Below are positions 19,897 to 28,984 of a stretch of DNA of 64,000 nt, piece by piece (position 1 is the first letter of the stretch; each line of letters begins with the position of its first letter). Source of the stretch: Polynucleobacter acidiphobus (GTDB lineage Bacteria; Pseudomonadota; Gammaproteobacteria; Burkholderiales; Burkholderiaceae); the NCBI RefSeq assembly GCF_003065385.1, contig NZ_CP023277.1:450044-514043 (forward strand), given 5' to 3'. Under the pieces are notes generated by a model. The model ran no database searches. It was not told the DNA's origin and worked only from the letters and a program-made list of their open reading frames with translations. The position numbers and the translations under genes were made by a program.

Positions 19897-20883
19897 ATGA
19901 CAACCAAACCAACAATCCTTGTTGCCCGTGCCATTTTTCCGGATGATTTAGCAAAATTGCAGGATCGTTACAAGGTGTTATCCAATCAGGCTGATCAGGT
20001 ATTTACCCCAGATGAATTGCGTAATCATCTGGCGAATGTCGATGGCGCATTAGTCACTGGTAGCGAGCGAATCGATCAAAGTGCCTTGGCCGATGCCAAG
20101 CGCCTGAAAATCGTAGCTAATATTTCAGTCGGCTATAACAATTTTGATGTGCCAGCGATGACCGCAGCCAAGGTCATGGCAACGAATACTCCCGATGTAT
20201 TGACCGACACAACCGCTGATTTCGGCTTTGCGCTTTTAATGGCGACTGCCCGACGGATCACGGAATCAGAGCATTGGATCCGAAATGGTCAATGGGATAA
20301 ATGGTCTATCGTGCACAACCCCCTGGGAATGGATTTGCACCACAGCACTCTTGGCATTATTGGGATGGGTCGAATTGGGCAAGGTATTGCTAAACGGGCC
20401 TTAGGTTTTGGAATGAAAGTGATGTATCACAACCGCAAACGCTTAAGCGAGGCGGATGAAAGAGCGTGTGGCGCTCAATATGTTGATAAAGAAACCTTAC
20501 TCCGCGAAGCCGACCATGTCGTCTTGGTGGTGCCATACTCTGCAGAGAGCCATCATCTAATTGGCGCTAAAGAAATTGCGCTAATGAAACCGACTGCTAC
20601 GTTAGTCAATATTGCGCGTGGCGGTATTGTTGACGACGCAGCTTTGGCGGCTGCATTAAAAGCAAAAACAATCTTTGCGGCAGGCCTTGATGTCTTTGAG
20701 GGCGAACCGAAAGTTCATCCGGAATTGCTCAAGTTAAGTAATGTGGTGCTGGCACCGCATATCGCTAGTGCGACTGAAAAAACTCGACGCGCGATGATTG
20801 CGCTAGCGGCTGAAAACCTAGGCGCAGCCCTCGAGGGAAAGCGTCCGCCGATTTTGATCAATACCGAATTGTGGAAAGCCTAA
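19897..20883 (+). CDS. D-2-hydroxyacid dehydrogenase (glyoxylate/hydroxypyruvate reductase type)
   Basis: An NAD(P)H-dependent reductase of 2-oxo acids, 328 aa. The catalytic substrate domain flanks a Rossmann domain with GIIGMGRIGQGIAKRALGFG. Active-site residues are visible in order: Arg in NIARGGIVDDAAL, Glu in LDVFEGEP, and His in LAPHIASATEKTR. The family includes GhrB, GyaR and related enzymes, and ISVGYNNFDVPAM with ANTPDVLTDTTAD-like spacing favours glyoxylate/hydroxypyruvate. Exact substrate is not certain. Confidence 0.87.
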   Translation: MTTKPTILVARAIFPDDLAKLQDRYKVLSNQADQVFTPDELRNHLANVDGALVTGSERIDQSALADAKRLKIVANISVGYNNFDVPAMTAAKVMATNTPDVLTDTTADFGFALLMATARRITESEHWIRNGQWDKWSIVHNPLGMDLHHSTLGIIGMGRIGQGIAKRALGFGMKVMYHNRKRLSEADERACGAQYVDKETLLREADHVVLVVPYSAESHHLIGAKEIALMKPTATLVNIARGGIVDDAALAAALKAKTIFAAGLDVFEGEPKVHPELLKLSNVVLAPHIASATEKTRRAMIALAAENLGAALEGKRPPILINTELWKA

Positions 20884-20895
20884 TCCACTCAGCTG

Positions 20896-21195
20896 TTATT
20901 GCTGTATATCGTCGGTCTCTTCGGTGAGCTCTTTGAGGGCAAGCTCAATGCCGCCAAATTTCTCTGCAACCCAGTTATAGACCTTACAGGCGATCCATAA
21001 GAGGCCAAAGCCCAAAATCGCATTTAGGACCAGGGCGGAAATCACCGTAAATCCAGGAATTGACCCGTCTCGAATAAAGGCGACAAAGAGCGCCAATAAA
21101 ACGATGGGGACCGAAAAGCATAAGTAAACCAAAACCAAGGTTTTGGCGGTATGCATGGGATCTAAAAATACAATCTCTTTTTTAGTAAATTTCAT
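20896..21195 (-). CDS. Small hypothetical membrane protein
   Basis: A 99-aa protein with two hydrophobic helices (about 17-40 and 49-69) between a basic N terminus and a charged C terminus. The stretch VYNWVAEKFGGIELALKEL after the second helix recalls small membrane proteins annotated as DUF3566-type, but that is a resemblance by eye only. It lies 12 bp downstream of moeA and is probably co-transcribed with it. Function unknown. Confidence 0.7.
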   Translation of the reverse strand: MKFTKKEIVFLDPMHTAKTLVLVYLCFSVPIVLLALFVAFIRDGSIPGFTVISALVLNAILGFGLLWIACKVYNWVAEKFGGIELALKELTEETDDIQQ

Positions 21196-21207
21196 GATCC
21201 CGCCATC

Positions 21208-22509
21208 TTAAAGCAGTCCATCAAAAATCTCCACATCCACCCAATCGCCAGGCGCAATATTTCCTTGGTCATGATGAAGAACGATGAAACAATTGGCTTC
21301 ACTCATGGAGCGCAAAATCCCAGCACCTTGGCTGCCCGTGGTTTTAACTGCCCATTGACCCTGAGGATCCTGAAACAGGATCCCCCGTTGAAATTCGGTG
21401 CGACCGGATTTCTTTCGAATTCCTGTGGCAGATCGAACTGGAATCAAAGGGATCTCAACCCGTTTGGCACCATTCAGTTGTAATAGCGCATTGCGAACAA
21501 ATTGATAAAAGGTCACCATCACCGCTACGGGGTTACCCGGTAAGCCAAAAAATACGGTGGGAGTAGACTTACTCGAACTTGGCTTTAGGCTACCGAATGC
21601 CATAGGTCGACCGGGGCGCATGGCAATTTTCCAAAATCCAACTTCACCCAGCTCTTCCATCATTTGCTTGGTGAAATCCGCCTCCCCAACCGAGACCCCA
21701 CCTGAGGAGATGATGACATCAGCCGATTGGGCTGCCGCAATGAAAGCCTTGCGAAGATCATCGGGGTTATCTCGCACGATGCCGCAATCCATCACCTCCA
21801 TACCCAGTCGCTCAATGCAGGCGCGTAGACTGTAGCGATTGCTGTCGAAGATCTTGCCAGGTGTTAACGATTCATGGATATCACAGAGTTCATTGCCGGA
21901 GGAGAGAATTGCCACCTTGGTCAGTTGATAGACTTCAAGCTGATGAATGCCCAAAGATGCCGCAAGACCGAGGTCAGCGGGGCGCAAAATACGGCCCTGC
22001 AAAATGGCTGCTTTGTCGGACTGCAAATCCTCACCCCGTAAGCGACGATTCTCGCCAGCACGAACGATGCTCCTGGAAAAGCTCACCAGACCATTGCTAA
22101 GAGTCTTGGTAAATTCCTGGGGGACAACCGTGTCGCACGTTGCGGGCATCAAGGCACCCGTCATGATCTTGATGCATTGACCAGGTTCAACGGTCAGCAT
22201 TTCAGTTTGCCCAGCATGCAGTGTTCCAATGATGGTTAATGCAAGATCTTGGCGATCATCAGATAGTTCACTACTATTGAATGCATACCCATCCATGGCA
22301 GAGTTGTCATGGGCAGGAACATCGATGGGGGATAAAAGATCGCTCGCCAAGATTCGACCGAGGCATTGATGGAGAGGTAAGGTCTCTTTTCTGAGATGCA
22401 TTGCCGACGATTTGTAACTTGATGTGATTAGGTCAGCAATGGCTTGCCGCGCATCCGTTACAGATAAAAAATCCGACTGGAATTCTTGATTTGCTTTATT
22501 GGTTTCCAT
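21208..22509 (-). CDS. moeA: Molybdopterin molybdenumtransferase
   Basis: It inserts molybdate into adenylylated molybdopterin to form the molybdenum cofactor. The 433-aa protein shows DVPAHDNSAMDGYAF near residue 63, the MoCF-like domain with LSSGNEL, FDSNRYSL, SSGGVSVGEADF and a LPGNPVAVMV loop, then the C-terminal beta-barrel domain IV. The four genes rne, moaA, mobA and moeA run on the same strand with gaps of 24, 8 and 4 bp. Confidence 0.95.
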   Translation of the reverse strand: METNKANQEFQSDFLSVTDARQAIADLITSSYKSSAMHLRKETLPLHQCLGRILASDLLSPIDVPAHDNSAMDGYAFNSSELSDDRQDLALTIIGTLHAGQTEMLTVEPGQCIKIMTGALMPATCDTVVPQEFTKTLSNGLVSFSRSIVRAGENRRLRGEDLQSDKAAILQGRILRPADLGLAASLGIHQLEVYQLTKVAILSSGNELCDIHESLTPGKIFDSNRYSLRACIERLGMEVMDCGIVRDNPDDLRKAFIAAAQSADVIISSGGVSVGEADFTKQMMEELGEVGFWKIAMRPGRPMAFGSLKPSSSKSTPTVFFGLPGNPVAVMVTFYQFVRNALLQLNGAKRVEIPLIPVRSATGIRKKSGRTEFQRGILFQDPQGQWAVKTTGSQGAGILRSMSEANCFIVLHHDQGNIAPGDWVDVEIFDGLL

Positions 22510-22513
22510 ACCT

Positions 22514-23119
22514 TTAGGTGGTAAATTTTTCTAATTGAGCCAGCTCCTCTGGAGTGTTGGCATTGGCAAACGCAGATTCATTTGTAAAAATAGTGGTGCA
22601 AGCATCATGAGACGCAAACCAGCGATCAATCTTGCGTTGCCCATCAGCCAAAAATTGTTCCAAGGAAAGAAGTACTTCTCGTTTCATTAGGCAAAAGACA
22701 GGTTGTGCCCAAATCTTCCCTTCAGAATCTTGACTAGATGCATAGGCAATATTCGCCCCTTGCTTTTCTAGTCGATCGGCGAGTGCCACGACTAAATCGG
22801 TTGGAAAAAGGGGAGAATCGCAGGGAGCAGTCACCATATAAGGCGTATCGCAAGCCTTAAGGCCAACCAGATAGCCCGCTAAGGGACCAGCAAAATCCTG
22901 ACTCTCGTCGGTCACAATGGGGTAGCCATAGTGCGAATAAATATCCTGATTGCGATTAGCGTTAATTAATAAGCCTGAGACTTGTGGTGCAAGGCGATGA
23001 ATGGCATGTTCGATTAAAGGCTTACCTTGAAACGGCACGAGGCCTTTATCGATTCCGCCCATGCGTTGCGCACGACCGCCTGCAAGTAATAGACCGGTAA
23101 TTTCAGAACGCGCAATCAT
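22514..23119 (-). CDS. mobA: Molybdenum cofactor guanylyltransferase
   Basis: It adds GMP to Mo-molybdopterin to give the guanine dinucleotide cofactor used by DMSO-reductase-type enzymes. The 201-aa nucleotidyltransferase has the N-terminal GTP-binding LLAGGRAQRMGGIDKGL and the metal-binding TAPCDSPLFP. It lies between moaA and moeA, four bases before moeA. Confidence 0.94.
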   Translation of the reverse strand: MIARSEITGLLLAGGRAQRMGGIDKGLVPFQGKPLIEHAIHRLAPQVSGLLINANRNQDIYSHYGYPIVTDESQDFAGPLAGYLVGLKACDTPYMVTAPCDSPLFPTDLVVALADRLEKQGANIAYASSQDSEGKIWAQPVFCLMKREVLLSLEQFLADGQRKIDRWFASHDACTTIFTNESAFANANTPEELAQLEKFTT

Positions 23120-23127
23120 CCGCAGGC

Positions 23128-24243
23128 CTAACCACCAATATAGGACATTTCAACTTTGCGTTGCTTGCGTTCTAAATCCTTAGTGTGAAGGTGTCTGATC
23201 TCGGAGTAGCGATCATCGCGGTTCGACCATGTTTGCATAACAGCGTTTGCAATTTCAAGATCGGAGCGACCAGATCGCATGAGGGTTTTGAAATCAAATC
23301 CTTCGGTGGCAAATAAACATAAAAATAGCTGCCCATCTGTAGATAGCCGGGCACGGGAGCATTCATGACAAAACGCTTGGGTCACACTCGAGATCACACC
23401 AATTTCGCCCGCCCCATCCAGATAACGCCAGCGTTGAGCGACTTCGCCGGTGTAATTTGGATCAATTTGCTCAAGAGGGAAGTGTTCAGAAATCATGGCA
23501 ATCACCTCGGCGGATGGCAACACTTGATCTAGATTCCATCCATTCGAGGAGCCTACATCCATGAATTCAATGAAGCGGAGCGTGATGCCGCGATTACGAA
23601 AATACTTGGCCATTGGCAAGATCTCGTGATCGTTTACCCCTTTTTTGACCACCATATTGACTTTGATGCCTTCGAAGCCCGCCTTTTGCGCTGCCTCAAT
23701 TCCTTTGAGCACATCGCTAACTGGATAGTCGACATCATTCATCGCCTTGAAAATCGCATCATCGAGCGCATCCAAACTCACCGTTAGTCGTTGTAAGCCA
23801 GCCTCTTTTAGGAGGACTGACTTCTTACTTAAAAGACTACCATTGGTTGTTAAGGTTAAGTCCAGCGCTTGATGTTGTGGAGTTCGAAGCTTGGCCAGCA
23901 TAGAAATTAAGGTTTCTAGATCTTTTCGAAGCAAGGGTTCGCCACCGGTTAAGCGAATTTTTTCAACCCCAAGAGAAACAAAAATCGTGGCTAAGCGATG
24001 AATCTCCTCAAAACTTAATAATTCGGATTGCGCCAGGTATGGATAGTCTTGATTAAATACCTCTTTAGGCATGCAGTAAGTGCACCGAAAATTACACCGA
24101 TCGGTGACCGAGATGCGCAAATCGCGCAATGGCCGCTGACGACGATCAAGGGTGCGGCCATGCGCCTCGCTGAGTGTATTTGGGATCAACGGCAAAGGAC
24201 CCCTGGGGGTCTCTTTGCGTATCGGTATGACAGGCTTCACCAT
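23128..24243 (-). CDS. moaA: GTP 3',8-cyclase (radical SAM)
   Basis: The first step of molybdenum-cofactor synthesis, converting GTP to 3',8-cyclo-GTP with MoaC downstream in the pathway. In 371 aa there is the radical-[12 protein letters not shown] motif binding the first 4Fe-4S cluster, then [12 protein letters not shown], and a C-terminal second cluster region ([21 protein letters not shown]). It ends in the conserved GG dipeptide. The start lies 24 bp from the rne stop, so transcription from rne is likely. Confidence 0.95.
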   Translation of the reverse strand: MVKPVIPIRKETPRGPLPLIPNTLSEAHGRTLDRRQRPLRDLRISVTDRCNFRCTYCMPKEVFNQDYPYLAQSELLSFEEIHRLATIFVSLGVEKIRLTGGEPLLRKDLETLISMLAKLRTPQHQALDLTLTTNGSLLSKKSVLLKEAGLQRLTVSLDALDDAIFKAMNDVDYPVSDVLKGIEAAQKAGFEGIKVNMVVKKGVNDHEILPMAKYFRNRGITLRFIEFMDVGSSNGWNLDQVLPSAEVIAMISEHFPLEQIDPNYTGEVAQRWRYLDGAGEIGVISSVTQAFCHECSRARLSTDGQLFLCLFATEGFDFKTLMRSGRSDLEIANAVMQTWSNRDDRYSEIRHLHTKDLERKQRKVEMSYIGG

Positions 24244-24267
24244 AATTCACATTATGGCCTTAAACGA

Positions 24268-26832
24268 CTAAATCGTTTTATCGATGGTTTTTTCTTGGCC
24301 GCCTGTTTCGATTAGCACCATTGGGCCTGTTGGCAGGCTTGCAGGCGCTTTGGGCACTCGCGGAACGCGGGGTGCCGGGCTTTCTGCCTGAATCTGGGTT
24401 TGAACTTCTGCCAATTTCGATTGATCTGTTCCCACCCAAACCATTCCTGCGCCTTGCACCACATCCTTTAATGGTTCTTCAGCTAAGGGTGTGAATGCTA
24501 CTTTGGGTAATTCAGGTAGAGGTGCCGCAGTAAGCACTTCTAGGTTCATCGCAGGTATAGCAATCGGTTCAATTGCAGTTGGAGTCGCTTCTTCACGTCG
24601 CTCCCGACGCTGACTGGGACGCCGTCCTCCGGTGGATTCTCGGAAGGTGCTGACAATTCGAGTCAGTGGCACCGATGCTGAGCGACCACCGAGCCCCATC
24701 GGAAAGCCTGGATTGGATTCTGATGGCATTGCTGAGTTACCAGCCTCATTGCGCTCCGTTCGTTCGCCACGGTTGCGACCGCGACCTCGACGGTTACGAC
24801 CCCGGCGGCGTTCTTCCCCAGCGTTTTCAGACTCATCAGCTGCACCTATCACTTGCGGTGCAGGATTAGCAGTTTCTAGCTTCTCTTGAGTATTTTGACG
24901 CTCACCCCGGTTACGACCACGACCTTCTGAACGTGGCGGGCGATTTCCTGCAGCCTCGGCCGGCTCGGCAGTTTTCTCAGTGCGATCGGATGAGTCGGCA
25001 CGCTGATTTTTTTCATTGCGATTGCGACCCCTGTTGCGGTTGCGATCACCATTACGGCCACGATTTTCAGATCGGGGATTTGGTTTTGTCTCTGGAGCTG
25101 CCGGTGGCGTGCTCGAAGAAAAAAGTTTTTTGATAAACCCGAGGAAACCGCCTGACTCAGGAGTGGAGGAACTGGGTTTTGGATCCCGAACTGGACGCGG
25201 TGATGCGGCGGGCGCTGGTTGACTTGGGGTAATCCCTTTTACTGCAGCCTCAGGGCGAGCACGCACCTCATCATTTTTGCGACCAATGACTGCATCGGTT
25301 TCGAGTTCGCGCGAGGCTTCCTCCACCATGACATAGCTCAGTTTTTGCTCATCTAAGCGGGGGTCATCATGACGCAGACGTTCTAATTTGTAATGAGGGG
25401 TCTCCAGATGCTTATTGGGGATCATCAAAATATGCACCTTAAAGCGCGTCTCAATCTTGATCACTTCAGCCCGCTTTTCATTGAGCAAGAAGGCAACCAC
25501 CTCCACTGGCACCTGGCAGTGGATCGCGGCGGTATTCTCTTTCATAGCCTCTTCCTGAATAATTCTCAGGACTTGCAATGCAGAGGATTCGGTATCACGA
25601 ATATGACCTGTTCCATTGCAACGTGGGCAAGTAACGTGACTGCCTTCTGATAGAGCTGGGCGCAAACGCTGACGCGAGAGCTCCATCAAACCAAATTTAG
25701 AAATCTTGCCCATTTGCACCCGTGCCCGATCGTGGCGCAAGGCATCGCGTAGGCGATTTTCAACATCTCGCTGACTCTTCGAGGACTCCATGTCAATGAA
25801 GTCAATCACGATTAGGCCGCCAAGATCACGCAGGCGCATTTGCCGTGCAATTTCATCGGCCGCCTCGAGATTGGTTCGAGTTGCGGTCTCCTCAATATCT
25901 GACCCACGCGTTGCGCGCGCAGAGTTCACATCGACTGATACCAAGGCCTCCGTGTGATCAATGACGATTGCGCCGCCAGAGGGCAGGGGAACCGTTCTGG
26001 AATAGGCGGTTTCAATTTGATGCTCAATTTGGAATCGTGAGAAAAGAGGGACATCATCTTGATAGCGCTTTACCCGAGGCAAGTTATCTGGCATCACCAC
26101 TGACATGAATGCCTGGGCTTGCTCATAAATATCATCGGTATCAATCAGAATCTCGCCAATGTCGGGCTGGAAATAATCGCGAATAGCTCGGATCACAAGA
26201 CTCGACTCTAAGTAAATGAGTAAGGGCGCCGAGTTTCCTTTGGCTGCCTCATCAATGGCTTTCCACAATTGCATGAGGTAATTAAGGTCCCACTGCAACT
26301 CGGTGGCATCCCGACCAATTCCTGCGGTTCTGGCAATAATGCTCATTCCATCGGGTACCTCAAGTTGCGCCATGGCTTCACGTAACTCTTGCCGATCCTC
26401 GCCTTCAATGCGGCGTGATACACCACCTCCGCGCGGATTGTTTGGCATTAATACTAGATAACGTCCCGCTAGAGAGATAAAGGAGGTTAGGGCAGCGCCT
26501 TTTTGACCGCGCTCTTCTTTTTCAACCTGAACAATGATTTCTTGACCCTCCCGCAGCGCATCCTTGATCGACGCATTGCGGACATCAATGCCATCCTTAA
26601 AGTAGGTTCTAGCGACTTCCTTAAAGGGTAAAAAACCGTGCCGCTCCTCGCCATAGTTGACGAAGCAGGCCTCTAAAGACGGCTCAATTCGGGTGATGAC
26701 ACCTTTATAAATATTGCCTTTGCGCTGTTCGCGGCCGGCAGTTTCAATATCGATATCGATTAATTTTTGACCATCAACGATGGCAACCCGCAACTCTTCT
26801 TGTTGCGTTGCATTGAATAACATGCGCTTCAT
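24268..26832 (-). CDS. rne: Ribonuclease E
   Basis: The main endoribonuclease for mRNA decay and rRNA/tRNA processing. In 854 aa: an S1 domain (about 36-120), an RNase-H-like and 5'-sensor region, the DNase-I-like catalytic site with VDVNSARATRG and GLIVIDFIDM carrying the magnesium-binding aspartates, and the zinc-link CPRCNGTGH. The C-terminal ~330 residues are low complexity, rich in Arg, Asn and Pro (RGRNRNRGRNRN), which fits the RNA-binding degradosome scaffold. A long structured leader precedes it, and AGGAGA serves as Shine-Dalgarno. Confidence 0.95.
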   Translation of the reverse strand: MKRMLFNATQQEELRVAIVDGQKLIDIDIETAGREQRKGNIYKGVITRIEPSLEACFVNYGEERHGFLPFKEVARTYFKDGIDVRNASIKDALREGQEIIVQVEKEERGQKGAALTSFISLAGRYLVLMPNNPRGGGVSRRIEGEDRQELREAMAQLEVPDGMSIIARTAGIGRDATELQWDLNYLMQLWKAIDEAAKGNSAPLLIYLESSLVIRAIRDYFQPDIGEILIDTDDIYEQAQAFMSVVMPDNLPRVKRYQDDVPLFSRFQIEHQIETAYSRTVPLPSGGAIVIDHTEALVSVDVNSARATRGSDIEETATRTNLEAADEIARQMRLRDLGGLIVIDFIDMESSKSQRDVENRLRDALRHDRARVQMGKISKFGLMELSRQRLRPALSEGSHVTCPRCNGTGHIRDTESSALQVLRIIQEEAMKENTAAIHCQVPVEVVAFLLNEKRAEVIKIETRFKVHILMIPNKHLETPHYKLERLRHDDPRLDEQKLSYVMVEEASRELETDAVIGRKNDEVRARPEAAVKGITPSQPAPAASPRPVRDPKPSSSTPESGGFLGFIKKLFSSSTPPAAPETKPNPRSENRGRNGDRNRNRGRNRNEKNQRADSSDRTEKTAEPAEAAGNRPPRSEGRGRNRGERQNTQEKLETANPAPQVIGAADESENAGEERRRGRNRRGRGRNRGERTERNEAGNSAMPSESNPGFPMGLGGRSASVPLTRIVSTFRESTGGRRPSQRRERREEATPTAIEPIAIPAMNLEVLTAAPLPELPKVAFTPLAEEPLKDVVQGAGMVWVGTDQSKLAEVQTQIQAESPAPRVPRVPKAPASLPTGPMVLIETGGQEKTIDKTI

Positions 26833-27178
26833 AACACTCTCCTAAATGGGAGACGGACTTGAGCGACACGAAGTGGATGACAAATAAGCTCTGAAGAAAA
26901 TCCCCAGAGTTCTGGGGTGAGACAAACAAAGTTCCTAAACAGGAAAAGTACCAATTAAATTGGCTTAGGTCTCACATGAACGCTCGCCACAGAGATGTCC
27001 TTTAGTTCTCAATGTAGGCGCTCGTTTTAAAAACGGTCATCTGCTTTCGGGGGTCGCGGCAAATATCACGCCAACCCTTGCGCCTCATTAAAACGGGAGA
27101 GGGGCAACCCCGGGAGTCTATTCATGGGCGACTCCAAGCTCCGGAATTCAAATTCTTAGTCATCAATGACTTAGAGCC
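26833..27178 (-). promoter_or_regulatory. Structured 5' leader of rne (candidate autoregulatory element)
   Basis: This 340-base non-coding stretch on the rne side holds several hairpins. The rne Shine-Dalgarno is paired (TCTCC 26838-26842 with GGAGA 26849-26853). CCCCAG 26902-26907 pairs with CTGGGG 26912-26917. TGAGAC 26918-26923 pairs with GTCTCA 26969-26974, enclosing two more stems (26932-26945 and 26951-26963). Near the 5' end are GGGG/CCCC 27101-27111 and GGAGTC/GACTCC 27113-27135. In gammaproteobacteria RNase E represses itself by cutting at a similarly long leader; the same role here is inferred. Confidence 0.6.
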
Positions 27179-27181
27179 TTG

Positions 27182-27187
27182 ATTATA
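27182..27187 (-). promoter_or_regulatory. Candidate -10 box of the rne promoter
   Basis: A perfect TATAAT on the minus strand about 350 bases upstream of the rne start. The best -35 (TTGTCG) is only 14 bases away, so the promoter is incomplete on sequence alone. If used, the leader would be about 340 nt. Confidence 0.4.
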
Positions 27188-27220
27188 GGACACAAAACGG
27201 TCGACAATGGGGATGATCCA

Positions 27221-28276
27221 ATGAATAAATCCACAAAACCCCCCTCAAAACCCCGCATTTCTGGCAAGGAAGCCTCTAAAACCAAGGTTTTGGCAGCCGT
27301 TTTGGAAACCGTGGGACCTGATTTTGCCGGTCAGCGACTGGATAATTATTTATTAAGGTGGGCTAAAGGGGTTCCAAAAAGCCATATTTACCGAATTATT
27401 CGCTCAGGCGAGGTGCGGATCAACAAAAAGAGGGCCCTGCCAAGCTCTCGCCTGGTTGAGGGTGATGTGGTTCGCTTGCCTCCAACCCGATTGGCTGAGC
27501 CTAAGAAATTGGATCAAGTGATCTCGGAAGCTCAGGCTAAAACCCTGGCAACGGATATCCCCATTTTGTTTGAGGATGAATATTTGTTAGTGATTGATAA
27601 ACCCTCTGGGCTGGCGGTTCATGGGGGTTCGGGTGTGCAGTTGGGGGCGATTGAGTTATTTCGTAAGGCAAGGCCAGAGAATTCATTTTTGGAACTAGTT
27701 CATCGCTTAGATCGCGACACTTCTGGAATCCTGATCATGGCAAAAAAGCGCAGTGCACTTCTGGAAATGCATCGGCAGATTCGGGAGGGCTTAACCGATA
27801 AGCGTTATCGCTTAATTGCCCATGGAGCAATGGATGCAATGACTGGCACCAAGCAGTTAAAGTTTCCTCTGCTGAAATATCTACTAGAGAACGGTGAGCG
27901 TCGGGTTCGGGTGGATCCAAAAGGACAAGCAAGTCACACGAACATTCGGGTTACAGAGCTCTTCCAACGCGATAGCACGAGTTTTACATTGGTTGAAGCG
28001 CAGTTAAAAACCGGGCGCACCCATCAAATTCGGGTGCATTTACAAAAAATCGGACATCCAATCTTGGGTGACGATAAATATGGTTTGGAATCCGGCGATA
28101 AGGAGTTGAGGGTTAAGCAACTTTTTCTCCATGCACATCTTGCGGTCTTCTCCCATCCTAAAACTTTGGAGAAAATGCGTATAGAAGCCGATCTGCCAAA
28201 ACGGTTTCATGATTTTCTTGCACAATGGGACAGCCGTTTTTTGGCTAAAACGCAACAACCGAAAGAGATCGATTGA
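27221..28276 (+). CDS. rluC: 23S rRNA pseudouridine synthase (955/2504/2580 type)
   Basis: It isomerises uridines in 23S rRNA. The 351-aa protein has an N-terminal S4 domain (GQRLDNYLLRWAKGVPKSHIYRIIRSGEVRIN) and the RluA-family catalytic domain with the nucleophile Asp in HRLDRDTSGILIMAKK. It also has a C-terminal KTGRTHQIRVHLQKIGHPILGDDKYG. Its position divergent from rne supports RluC. I chose ATG 27221; the frame opens at TTG 27179 inside the rne promoter area. Confidence 0.93.
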   Translation: MNKSTKPPSKPRISGKEASKTKVLAAVLETVGPDFAGQRLDNYLLRWAKGVPKSHIYRIIRSGEVRINKKRALPSSRLVEGDVVRLPPTRLAEPKKLDQVISEAQAKTLATDIPILFEDEYLLVIDKPSGLAVHGGSGVQLGAIELFRKARPENSFLELVHRLDRDTSGILIMAKKRSALLEMHRQIREGLTDKRYRLIAHGAMDAMTGTKQLKFPLLKYLLENGERRVRVDPKGQASHTNIRVTELFQRDSTSFTLVEAQLKTGRTHQIRVHLQKIGHPILGDDKYGLESGDKELRVKQLFLHAHLAVFSHPKTLEKMRIEADLPKRFHDFLAQWDSRFLAKTQQPKEID

Positions 28277-28980
28277 AGACAAACGAACGTCGTTATGAGT
28301 TAATCGTCTGGGACTGGGATGGCACGATTATGGATTCCACGCCAACGATCGTCCATTGCATTCAGCAGGCTTGCCGAGATCTGGATTTTCCGGTACCCGA
28401 GGACTCGATTGCGAGCTATGTGATTGGTTTGGGTATTCATGATTCACTGCGACGTGTAGTGCCAACCATCGACCCTAAGCATTTTCCAACGCTCGTCGAT
28501 CGTTTTCGCTATCACTATTTAGCAAAGGATCATGAACTGCATCTTTTTGAGGGCATGCGAGACTTGCTTGAGAGCTTAAAAACCCAGGGCTTTATGTTGG
28601 GGGTAGCAACAGGCAAGCCCAGACGCGGGCTCGATCGATCGTTGCGTCATCATCAGTTAGAACATCTATTTCATGACACACGAACTGCAGATGAGTCCTT
28701 CGCCAAACCCCACCCAGGTATGTTGATGGATTTATCGGATCGTCTTCAAGTCCCAGTGCGCAAGATGTTGATGATTGGGGATACAACGCACGATCTTCAG
28801 ATGGCTCAAGCTGCTGGAGTGGATGCGATCGCAGTTACTTATGGTGCCCACCCAGCCGATGCCTTGCGCTCTGCAAATTCTTTGGCTTGCTTTGATAATG
28901 TAGAGGTTTTAGGAAACTGGTTGATGCAGAATTTGCATCAACCATCCCAAGATCCTACCGAATTAAGTAAAGCGAGTTAA
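28273..28980 (+). CDS. HAD-family hydrolase, phosphoglycolate-phosphatase-like
   Basis: A 235-aa haloacid-dehalogenase phosphatase with motif I DWDGTIMDS (nucleophile Asp), a helical cap domain, motif II in GVATGKPRRGLDRSL, Lys in SFAKPHPGML, and motif IV GDTTHDLQMAQAAGVDAIAVTYG. The substrate is unknown; it belongs to the Gph/PGP group. Translation starts at TTG 28273, which overlaps the rluC stop as TTGA, so it is coupled to rluC. Confidence 0.85.
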   Translation: MKTNERRYELIVWDWDGTIMDSTPTIVHCIQQACRDLDFPVPEDSIASYVIGLGIHDSLRRVVPTIDPKHFPTLVDRFRYHYLAKDHELHLFEGMRDLLESLKTQGFMLGVATGKPRRGLDRSLRHHQLEHLFHDTRTADESFAKPHPGMLMDLSDRLQVPVRKMLMIGDTTHDLQMAQAAGVDAIAVTYGAHPADALRSANSLACFDNVEVLGNWLMQNLHQPSQDPTELSKAS

Positions 28981-28984
28981 GAAT

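Noticed and set aside
24632..25222. Plus-strand open frames in the Arg-rich part of rne
   Set aside because: They mirror the repetitive basic region of RNase E and have no start signals.
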